Source of the DNA: Planococcus citri
Lineage: Eukaryota > Arthropoda > Insecta > Hemiptera > Pseudococcidae
Assembly: GCF_950023065.1 (NCBI RefSeq)
Contig: NC_088678.1
Coordinates: 84,105,590-84,169,589, forward strand
DNA length: 64,000 bases
Direction of reading: 5' to 3'
The notes below the pieces were generated by a model. That model saw only the letters and a list, made by a program, of their open reading frames with translations, was not told the DNA's origin and did no database searches. Shown piece after piece: positions 27,010 through 39,000 of the stretch; the stretch's first letter is position 1; each line of letters starts with the position of its first letter. Position numbers and translations under genes: made by a program.

Positions 27010-30000
27010 ATGGCCGGCAACATTGACGGTAGCAACGATTTGAATACAATACACGACGAAGATACGCTAAGGCACATGGTAAAAATTATCGCATACAGTA
27101 CATAGACGAATTATACATAGATACAGGGTGCCCAGAAATATCGTGAGCCCCTAACAAAGTTTTCTGCTAAATATTTCGGTTGGTCACAGTGAATGATACG
27201 AGTAATAATGATAGCACATTATTGGTTGTTAGACTGAGAGGATAACTTCCACCAATCATACGCATCTATTTCACGTTGCCAACCTATATTTTTTAATAAA
27301 AAACTTTCTTTGGGGTTCACGATATTTCTGAACACCCTGTACCTACCTACCTACCAACATTATGTGCTTATTACACGCCCATTACCTACTTTTGACACAT
27401 AAAAAACAATGAAATTCAGCAGGCGTGAAGGTTGCATATGTATTAGAGTGGATGATGTTTATTACCAAATAAAAGTAATTTCAACGGTACTTCGAGTACA
27501 GGGATTATTTTACTTAAGGATTTTTTGGAGCTACACAACCAGCATAGTTTTCAATATCAAAATTTTTCCAACCCCAATTTTTCTAAATCTCCCCCCCCCC
27601 ATTTTTGTAACAACACAAAATGTGCGGAGCTACGCATTAAAATAATCCCTGTTTGAGAACAATTTTACAGGATTTTCATTCTAGCTTCTTCAAAGTTGTT
27701 TTCATCAATTCTCTTAGTAATACAACGGCCTAATATCAAAACTGAATAACTAACTTTATAGAGCGGGAAAATAACGTAAAAAAGCAGCGGCAAAAAGGAA
27801 AAAATTGGCACATAAATTTTTTCTTCGGGAATGTGTTCGGATGGACCCTCTGAACCACCAAAAAAAAGCCGACTCTCCTATCCCTGGAGGAAAATTTTTT
27901 AGGGGACTGAAACCGGTTCCGATTCACGTTTTTTGCGTTTTACTCCGTAAATGTTAGGTTTTTGAGAAAAACTACCATGACGAAAAATGTTCCCCTTTGA
28001 ATTCTCGACAATTTGATGCTACGCTCGATACCCATTGCTCAAGGAGGGTGTCAAAAAAAAGGGGTGGAAAGAGTAGGTGTTTCAAAAAAGGTCAGTCCAA
28101 TAAATTAATCAAAATTACCACTTAAAATCATTCGTTTTGGCTCAAATTTTTTTTACAAAGTCTACTCACCCAACTACTAATCAAACTATCATTGGTTTGT
28201 CTTCAACCCTCCTCGGGGGTTCGTGAGGGTTGCTTGATTTTTCAAGTAACACACTACTGAATCATATATTTGAAAAACAAATCTGGACGTGCGATATATC
28301 GAATAGTATGTTTTCGAGGTCGCTGAATACGAATATGAGCTCATTTTTTGCATACAACCCCTCAAAGCCCCTCTGTGCCCCAAAATGGGGGTCAAAATTT
28401 TGAAAAATCGTGAAAAGTCGAGTGATATATCGAATGGTACGTTTTCGAGGTCGCCAAGTGCGAAAATGAACTTATTTTTTGGGTCCCACCCCCCAATGTC
28501 CCTCTGTGCCCCAAAATGAGGGTAAAAATTTTGAAAAATCGTGAAAAGTCGAGTGATATATCGAATTGCATGTTTTAAAAGCCACTGAGCACGAATATGG
28601 CCTTATTTTTTGGGCCCAACCCCGCACAGCTCCCAACTGCCCCAAAAAAAGGCCAAAATTTTGAAAAAATGTGAAAAGTCGAGTGACATATTGAATGGTA
28701 TGTTTTCGAAATCACCGAGTACGAATATGAACTTATTTTTTGCCTACAGCCCCTCAAAGCCCCTCTGTGCCTCAAAATGAGGGTCAAAATTTTGATAACT
28801 CGTGAAAAGTCGACTGATATATCGAATGGTATGTTTTTTTTAAAAAACACGAACTACGAACTACTAATTTTCGATGTTTTCTTCCATCAAAAAAAAAATT
28901 ATTTCATTTTGTTTTCGATTGGTAGCCAATACAGTAGACTCCCGATTATCCGACCTAATCGGGGGTGTAAGGTTGGTCGGATATCAAAAAAGTCGGATAA
29001 TCCAAAATTGATGTTTTAAGCGTAAAAATGAAGTGCATAAGCTTGAGACGACAAGCTTTCATTCAGAAAATCGAGTTTTGGCTCAAAACAGGAACAAAGA
29101 ATTGAAAAAATAACAAATAAACAAAAAAAAAACGTACTTTTGTACATAAAAGACAATGAAATACTGACTCAAATTATAATTTTTTGAGATAAGTTGGATC
29201 GATTTCAAGGAAAATAACACTGTTAGAATACAAAATGCTGAATCCTGCATTATTATTTACACTCCAAAATCAAAAATCAGATGTTTTTTATGCGAAAAGT
29301 AAGTCGGATAAATTCGTACTGGATAACCTGAAAGTCGGATAATTGGGAGTCTACTGTAAAAAATGAAATCGAAAACTTTACAGGAAAACAATCGAAATGA
29401 AAACACTGAGATAGACAAGAAGATTGACATCTTACCTACTAAAAACATTGAGGATAATTTTGTGGCGTTAGTAGGACGTTTGAATAGTAAAATGAGTGAA
29501 ATAATAAAAATGATTCTGTAGTCGTATTCAGCGATCTTGAAAACATACTATTCGACGTATTATACGTTTTTTGGTGACTTTTCGAAATTTTATCCTATTT
29601 AGGGGGCGTAAGGGGATTTTGAGGGATCGTACGTAGAGCAGGAAAAAAGTGCATATTCCAGTTCAGTGTCTCGAAAACATACAAATCGATATATCACTCG
29701 ACTATTCAAGATTTTTCAAAATTTTGACCCTCATTTTGAGGCACAGAGGGGCTTTGAGGGGCTGTAGGCAAAAAATAAGTTCATATTCGTACTCGGCGGT
29801 TTCGAAAACATACCATTCAATATGTCACTCGACTTTTCACATTTTTTCAAAATTTTGGCCTTTTTTGGGGCAGTTGGGAGCTGTGCGGGGTTGGGCCCAA
29901 AAAATAAGACCATATTCGTGCTCAGTGACTTTTAAAACATGCAATTCGATATATCACTCGACTTTTCACGATTTTTCAAAATTTTTACCCTCATTTTGGG

Positions 30001-33000
30001 GCACAGAGGGACATTGGGGGGTGGGACCCAAAAAATAAGTTCATATTCGCACTTGGCGACCTCGAAAACATACTATTCGATATATCGCACGTCCAGATTT
30101 GTTTTTCAAATATATGATTCAGTAGTGTGTTACTTGAAAAATCAAGCAACCCTCACGAACCCCCGAGGAGGGTTGAAGACAAACCAATGATAGTTTGATT
30201 AGTAGTTGAGTGAGTAGACTTTGTAAAAAAAATTTGAGCCAAAACGAATGATTTTAAGTGGTAATTTTGATTAATTTATTGGACTGACCTTTTTTGAAAC
30301 ACCTACTCTTTCCACCCCTTTTTTTTGACACCCTCCTTGAGCAATGGGTATCGAGCGTAGCATCAAATTGTCGAGAATTCAAAGGGGAACATTTTTCGTC
30401 ATGGTAGTTTTTCTCAAAAACCTAATATTTACGGAGTAAAACGCAAAAAACGTGAATCGGAACCGGTTTCAGCCCCCTAAAAAATTTTCCTCCAGGGATA
30501 GGAGAGTCGGCTTTTTTTTGGTGGTTCAGAGGGTCCATCCGAACACATTCCCGAAGAAAAAATTGATGTGCCAATTTTTTCCTTTTTAAAACCGCTATTT
30601 GCCCGCTCTATTATCACTTGATACCTGTGTAAAACGTTCTTTTTCACTGTACCGCTTCCTATCAGGTTTGAATGCTCAAATAAAAAATAGGTAACCATGG
30701 GTAGCAGTCACCTTCAGTTTCTTACTTTTTATTTGAGCATTCAAGTCCGATAGGAAGTGCTACAGTGAAAAATAACGTTTTACACAGGTATCAAGTGATA
30801 AGGGAGTTATGCGGTTTTGATATTAGGCAGTCGAATAAGTACAGTTAGGTATGTAAAAGCACCTTGGCACACTCCGTATGGATTGGATTTCAAAAATTCC
30901 CTCGCATTTCTTCCCCTTGTTACTTGAGCATTCTTAAAAGTTGCAGTAAGGCTTTGAAATTGACAATTTGCAGACCTTTACTATTTTTTTTTTCAAGCAC
31001 TAATAAGACAATCGTATATTATTTTCTTGATTTTGTCCTTTTTTTCAAACTTTTAGTGGCAAGAAACGGAAGATTTTGGGCGTAAGAAAGAGATACGTTT
31101 ACGAATGTACAAATTGCGTGAAGAACGTCTGAAAAGTTACTACATTAAACGTGAAACCAACACCAGTACCAGCAGTAGTAGCAGCAGTCATACAAATAGT
31201 AAATCAATGATTACTTCTTCACACACAGATTCTCTGAATGATCGAGGTTTCATGTCAGCCAAAACAAATGAAATTCGTGACTCAACATCACCAGCATTGG
31301 AGCTGCTAGGGCAAAAAACATATCAGTTGGAAACAAAAGTCACTAGTAAGAGCAAAACTACCGCTGATGACATAGTCTCTAAAGCATACTCTACAAAAGA
31401 GAATAACATCCAGCAACAGCAGTATTCTACTAGCCAGTGTAATGTACTTGACAAACAAGTTGAAACATCCTCTCACTTACTAGGCCAGTTTCAGAGCTCT
31501 TCAATAACGGACAATGTGACTAACATACTCGATACTGCGAGTATACCACATTCCAATGATATCAGCAACCAAATTGTCAAGAGTACAGTAACAACAGGTC
31601 AACAGTTGACTACTGAAATGGAGAAGTCATCCTGCAAAGAGCACAACTTACAGCAGCAGAGACAAATAATCAATGAGAACGCAAAAATTTTGTACAAAAG
31701 TCAGTGCGGAATAAACAATAGTGATGAACAAAACTCCGCCTCAGAGCACACGTCTACAGAGAAAATGAACATACTAGTTGTCCCAACCAGGCAAATTGAA
31801 AAAACAAACAGTAGCCACCATCATATAAGCCAACAGCTTTCCGATGATACAATTAAAAGGAGTACAACAACAGTTGTTAACCATCACATCAATATTGACA
31901 ACAGCTATCTTGATAGTAGTGCAGCAACCAACGAGCACCATAATGTCAATTTGTCAGTTGATTTAGATTGTGTGACACAACCAGCAGCTACTAATGTGCA
32001 GATAAGTAAAATTTCTCAAGATGTTAGCGCTACCCATAATGCATTTGCCAGTTCTTTGCGTGCTAGTGCTAGTCCAAGCCCAACACCAAGCAGCGGATTT
32101 TGCGTTAGTAGACAAGCATCACCATCACCCAAGTCTTCAACTGGACATTCCAGTCCTGAAAAAACACCTAGAGTGAGCCCTGAAAAACAAGTTTACGACC
32201 ATATTAGCAGTAAACTAACAGCCAGCTTTCGAAACCGTATAGCTTCTACTAGTACTCACCACTCCTCGTCATCATCACACACACCTGGTGGTGCAGAAAA
32301 AGTTCTATCAATTCAACTGCAACCTTGTTTTACGAGCGAGTATGATTCTGATGATTCCAGCGCAACATATAAAAAGATAGACACTGAGATTAAAGTAGTT
32401 GACAAGAGATCATCCAATGGTATGCTTAAAACCTCACATCGTCAACAGTTACAAAAGGATAGTTATGGCAAATTACAACAAAATAGGGATTTGATAGTAG
32501 CAAATACTTCAAAACCATCTGAGCAGGAAATCAACAGAGACAATAGCAGCTGCAACTTATCTAGAAATTCCAAAATGCAGACGCAGACTCAATCGAGACG
32601 CCAGTCATATCCTCCTCACAGGTCTGATGGGGTTACACCGCAAGCAACACACACAGTTGAACAGAGGTCATTTTCACAAAATGTTCCTCAACATGCGTTG
32701 AAGTTGAATCCAGTATGTACATCTTCCTCATCAATTCAACGCAATACTCGCATAACTAGTAGAAAAAACAGTCAGGTGGAGAGAGACAGTAAGGAAAATA
32801 AAACATCAGATATGCAACAGAAACAGAAACAAAGGGAGTCCAGTCACAGTCCAACAAAGAGTAGTATTGTTCACAAAGATCACAAAGACATGCAGAAAGG
32901 AACTCCTCTCATAAGCTGCGTAGCAGCCAACCTTGACAAAATTCCTAATGACTCTGTTCCTAAAACATTTACACCTACTGCTACTTTGAAGCCAAGACCT

Positions 33001-36000
33001 TCTCCCCAGAAAGGCGAGATCAAAAAATGTGCCACATTACCTGCAAAATCAAAAACACCCCCAAACTCCAAACTTACAAGCTCGCAAGAGAATGAGAGTG
33101 ATACCTCAACATCTAGCTCGAGCTCTACTTCATCATTAAGCGATGAGATGGAAAATTATGATAGCATTGGTGGTAGTGGCGTTACTATTGAAGAGATTAT
33201 CGATGCTGATGATAACAAAGAAACACAGGTGCAACAACAAAAGATTGGTCTTTTACAATCCACAGTTCATCAAATGGTGAAACCATTATCCACCACAACG
33301 GGTACCCTACTCCCGCAAGAATCATCTCCAATGTCTCACAAGCTAGATGACAAGCAAATCAAAAGCCTGGAAGAGATTGATGATGAGCAGAAACAGTCGA
33401 GCCACCTCACACATTTTGAACTGATCAAAGATGAGAGCATGGAACAGCCCAGTACTGAAATGATTGTAAAACAGCGAAAAATCATTAAGGAAGGGGAAAT
33501 TGATGGTAGTATTCCACCAGTAGAAGTTGTACTTGGTAAGCAGGCTGCCAAACTCTTCACTCATAACCAACAACCAAAAGAGAAGCAGCTGCTGCCAGTG
33601 CAACAGCAGAAAAAACAACAATTACAACAGGCCAATAGGATCTCTACCCTAAAAGATGAAAACACTGCCCTATTGAAACAGAATAAGCGAGGTCATCTTC
33701 AAAAAATGACACCTGTAAAAATAGTTACTACAACAAAGTCTACTAGCAACAATAATTTTGGTACTACCCCAACAAGTACCAGTAGGCCAAGGTCAAATAG
33801 ACAACAGTTAACTTCAGTTGAAATAAATGCAAGAAATGGACCATCAAAAGCACTCGCAGGCAGAGTGAAAGCTACAGAGAGTTCAACCATCAAGTCTCCT
33901 AATAAACTTGTATGTGGAACACCCCATATGTCTATGCAACTACCCAGCTTGAAGAAAACTACAACACTGAGCTTACAAATGACACCGCACAAGTTGAATT
34001 CCATTCCCACCTCCTCAAATAAGAAACAAAAAAAGGAAAGATTATCCCCAAATTTGAACAATACTGTGAAAGATGTAAAACAGAAATTGTGGAAAGAAGG
34101 TAAGCAAAAACCATCTCCAAGTAGTAGAAAACCACTCGGTAAAACTCCGTTATCAAATTTGAATAATATTGCCAGAAATGAAAAGAAATTGGGGAAAAAA
34201 GATGTGCAAAAAATATCACCAAGTAGTAGAAAATCATCGGATTACACATTACCTAAGAGGACAAAAGAACACACTCAAATTGTTGACGAGCCAGCAAAAT
34301 ACCCGCTAAAAAGGCCATCTACTACCAAGGTTGCCAATAGAGGTGAGAAAGTACAATCTGCTTGTAAGACACAACCATTCCCTAACAAGGCTAAAATGAA
34401 GAAACCAAAATCAACTAGTATTCTTCTGGGAAATGTTGGACATAAAACTGATGGCAACTGCGGTGATTTGTACTCTAAGCCCAAGAATGAGTGCAAGTAC
34501 CCCAGACATACTACTCGTAAAGTGAAAACCTCAACTATAAAACAAAGTCAAACACCCCAGTCCAAGTTGAAGCTACACAATGAAAGTAATACCACCAAAG
34601 CTAGCTACCGAAATCATACAAGCACCAAACCTCAATCTAAGTTCAACAAAACAGTAGCACCATCCTCACCAGTAATGCCAACTTTGCCTAGATGTGATGT
34701 AAAAACTAATAGGGAACAACCCCTACCCCTGTCAGCACAACCTAGAGCAAAGAAACTGTTCACATTGACTCAAACCTCACCCAGTGTTGACAAAAAAACA
34801 CACCCCCGTAAAGATACACCCAACATAACACCATCAAAATATAAAGTGGTTGCCACTACCACCCCTACTACCCGCATACATAATCAAAGTAGATCAAACA
34901 AAGGTACTACTAAAGTAGTACAATCAAAGTCTTCTAAACTAGGAATTAATACACACCCTATGCGATTGTCCAATAAGTCCACTTTGAGTAGTAATACCTC
35001 TAACGATGTTCTATTGCATTTAGAGGATGTTGACCAAGATTTGGAAACCCAAACAGAAAATGTAGATACTGCAGAAATACATACTCTCGAGCATCAACAA
35101 CAGCAACAGAATCAGAATTTAAACGTTATAGTGAGAATGCCATCATCATCGCGTGAAACCACACCTAACTTGCCCAACACAGAGTGCGAGTCATATCCAA
35201 AAGTAGTAGATGATGAGGATGGTGATACTGCATGTCCCAGGTATGCGGATCGTGTGATCGAGTCTGATGATTTGGTTACATTAAAGAGGATCACAGTGCC
35301 ACGATTTGAAAAAATCACACACTTGGAAGAAGATGATCAACAGGATGAAACCTGCGACAAAGTACAACAGTTGCAATCACCAACAAAGAAATGTGAGAAG
35401 ATGCTTACACCTACGCAACAAACTACCCATATTAATGTGGCCAAACGAGTTAGTCAATTCCAGGATGGGCATCGTACCTTCGATACTACCACTGAGCCAC
35501 AAATGACTTATACCCATCAGACCCACAGTGATGGAAAGAATGTACGTGAAACAAAAAAAATATGGGAGCAGGAGGCAGAGGCTGATCGAAAAAAACGCAT
35601 TTGCAAATTAACAGACACAAATGAAAATACAACATTAATAACACCTTCATACGACTCTGATACCAATACTGACAATCGAGTTACGCATCATAAAATTGTA
35701 TCGAAGAAATTGGCTGATGATGATTATAGATTATTTGAAGCTGAACACGCTTCAAACATTTCCCAAGTAAAACAACAATCAACCGATGAAGCTGAACCGA
35801 GAGAAAATAAAACTAAAACCTCAAATTCAACTTACAATCAAACACAGAATCAGTTTCATGTTACAAACGCGAGCAAAATTGAAGGAGTGGAAACATACCA
35901 GGAGGGTGGTAAACCCCTGCCAAAAACAAAGCCAATTGTAGCGGAAAACTCATTGACAGAGAGCACATCCGTAACCAACTACAACTCCAAGTTTGTAACT

Positions 36001-39000
36001 GATGCGACAATAAAAGGCAAAAACGTTTGCAATGGGACAAGTGGGAAAACATCCGCGAGTACAAAAAGCAACCGTATACAGCCAGATTCTGTCGGTTTGT
36101 CTCCAAAACCAATCAAGATGACCACTGTAGAAATAAAACCTAGTAAACAATTTGACCACACCGCCATCATCAGATTCGATCAAAGAATTGCACCAGATGA
36201 ACAGCAGCCCAAAGCAGAGTCTCGCAACTACAATCGTAAAACCACACCCAACGATGACAGTCGCAGTCGCAGCCGCAGTACCAGCAACAGTAGTCGCGCC
36301 ACCAAGTCTTCTCCTAGTCCAACTAAGGTAGACAGCCGCAACGAGTATCAGTCTCAACACAGTCTCATCACACGCGGCAATAGAAAGCTTTTCTCCGGGC
36401 ATCCTATCAAAACCAAAGTGGCAAAAGCTGCTACACCCGAGTCACCACATAAAGCATCCGCAGTCAAATCCTCGCAGCGGCTACTGCAGCACCAGACACA
36501 GACTGGATCTCAAACCCAGCAACGATCCACGGACACATCCGAGGAAAAGCGCAGCAGCACAGTCACCACCACTACCACCACCACCACCACCCTTCCAATC
36601 ACAACTTCTTGGCAACAGATGAAAGAAATTGAAGAAATTGATGACTTGGAACTGCTGCAAGCTATGGTGAGTCATTCGTAGTTTGAAATTTCATTCGTTC
36701 AAACATAATGTAGGTATACATAAATGAGTCTGCGCACCAGAAATTTAAACAGACTTATCGCAAACTCCCCCTTCTCGATGCCAAGCTTCGGACCAATTTT
36801 GGCTCGGTGTTTGCCACATTGATATTTATGTATTTGCTTTTTCCAACACTGCTTCTTCTATTCGTACGCAATTTTGAAAGGTTGTCATTGGCATTGTGAT
36901 CACTAATGCTACCATTGTACTCGACAGTTGGAAGAAGAAACCAGATACGATCGAAGAAGTAAGATTCGCGCTCAAATTCGGGCAATTCGTCGAGAAATGG
37001 AGCTTCGAATGAAGAAATCGCCGTCTAAAAGTCCGTCGCCAGAGAAATGGCTGTCGGCTCAATCTAGTACACCGGTAAGTTGAAATATGTAGTACAAGTA
37101 GGTACTCGCAGGCAGTTGGTACTCCCACAACTAGGCATTAAGAAACTAGCGAGAGATATGCGTAGGTAATCGATTCGAAATTATTTTTTCACTAACATAA
37201 GAAAGAGACAGGGAGAGTGATGGTACTTGCGTCTTACAATTCCCTGCTTGGCCAATTCCTCGTAATAGGGGAACCCAGACCACGAATCCTCCCAATATGA
37301 TATCAAAATATGTATGTACCTACTTGTACACTCTCAAAACTTTTCAAACAGGTACTTTACTAGCGTAAGAATATGGTTTAAATACGAGGATACGCGAAAA
37401 ATTCGATTCAACAAAACATTGCGGAGCAAAATTTAAAAAAATTGAAACGTCAAAAAGGCGCCCTACGCGCGGATTTATCGTTCCAATATCATCGGAAATT
37501 TTCAAAGCACTATACCTACTCGTAATTGGCGTCCCGACTTGAAAAATACCGTTTTTAAAAATATATTTTCAAACTCGCGAAACAATTTGAAATACAGGGG
37601 TGAAGAAAATTGAAATAACTCTGGAGGTGCCAGAACGTAGGTGTACAGTGTAGGTACACTGCAGCGTCTACCACAGCAACAGCAGCACCCAATTAAATAT
37701 GTACCCGAGGGGCTAAGGATGTACATTGTACATTGTACATATATGTATAGCCTATGTAATACAGTATATTATTTACTTGTACGGCTGTATCTACTCGTAA
37801 TAACGTCGAGATACCCGTTTGGCGCTTACAGTTGAGTAACGTACGAGTAGACAAAACGCAGTATGAGACTGCGACGATGGTAGACACCGATCGCAGAGAA
37901 CGAGCGAAAAAACGCCTGTTCGCAGCGCCGACAACAACCACACCGGCTGATTCCAATTATTCGGCGCAAATGTCGAGCCACGGCACCGTTTCGTTACGTA
38001 ATTTGACTACAACCGCAACCACTTACGAAAAAAACGCAGGTAAGCGAGATGCTTCATTTTTAAGGTAAGTTGTAAGCTCGCTCACGACCTTTGCCGAGTT
38101 CTGGAGCATGGCTGAAGGCGCTCTCGCCGCACTGCATGGCGATGGCGCGGCGCGTGCACGTGCAAGTGTACGATTACGACGGTAACACTGACAGGCGCAG
38201 TTTTTTTCCATTTTTCATTTTTACATTTTTCAGACAATACGAACGCGATAAACAGCGGTACTCGCGCACCGACGAAAACCCATTCGACTACAAAATCGGC
38301 GAACGCCGACTCGATTCGCAGCAGCAACAGCGCTTCCACTTCCACTTCCGCTTCCGTTTACTGTTCTCGAACTGCGATGGTGAGAAGCTACGATAAAGAT
38401 GGAAAAGTATCCGTTTTACAGGAACAAATCGACGGTAAGTGCCTAGTGCTAGCGACTCTGAGTGGTTAATGCGGTACAATATGTACATATGTAGATGTAC
38501 CTACTACGTATGTTGTATGTATTTGAGTAAATCGCAATTGAAACATCGAATATACTTACTCGTTTGTAAGGTTCGTACTAAGAAGGTTATGACGACTGTT
38601 GTGCAGGACAAATTGTCGCGAAGAATGGTCGAGAACCGGTAGGCCGTATAACGCACACCAGAATCGGTTACGAAACGGCGGCGAAATCGCGACGCTCTGT
38701 CTCACCTACGACTCCGACGCCGACGTCGACGCCGACGCAGCGCCGAATCTCTGGCCAACGAAACTCGAACTCGACCTCGACCGCCAAGGGACTTTCTTCT
38801 ACGAGTAGTTTAATACGTAAACTATCGAACGAACGTTTCGAAAAAGCTCAACGAAAATTCAACGGAAACTGCGACATGGGCGGCGCCGGCGACGATACGC
38901 CGAATAGCAGCCGTCGCGATTCCACTCGTACGACGAACAATGCCATTGCCACCACTATCTACACGGAGCACGGACACCGTTCGCCACCGCCGCCGCCGCC

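Larger units (their letters stand above)
27728..30828. repeat. Long inverted repeat (arms about 27728-28835 and 29675-30828)
   Basis: The sequence from GGCCTAATATCAAAAC (27727 onward) recurs as its complement ending at 30828. Many long blocks match, for example 28190-28310 against 30055-30190. The arms are about 1.1 kb; the right arm is interrupted by a 191-bp hairpin (30611-30801) and the loop holds a 425-bp TIR element. Each arm contains about four or five roughly 129-bp tandem units, recognisable by GTGAAAAGTCGAGTGATATA (28411, 28541 and diverged copies at 28669 and 28801). It lies within intron 1 of the smoothelin-like gene, so its transcript could fold into a long double-stranded RNA. 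Weak open frames seen in the arms are repeat artefacts. Confidence 0.85.
27079..31056 (+). other. Intron 1 of the smoothelin-like gene (4.0 kb), filled with mobile elements
   Basis: Bounded by ATG|GTAAAA and TTTTAG|TGG, phase 0. It contains the mariner-like MITE, the 153-bp TIR element, the long inverted repeat with its nested elements, and otherwise AT-rich sequence. I see no exon inside it. Confidence 0.75.

Noticed and set aside
29649..30190. Open frames in the inverted repeat with repeated HRGALRGC-like peptides
   Set aside because: The peptide repetition follows the ~129-bp DNA unit and its mirror copy; it is not a protein family I recognise.
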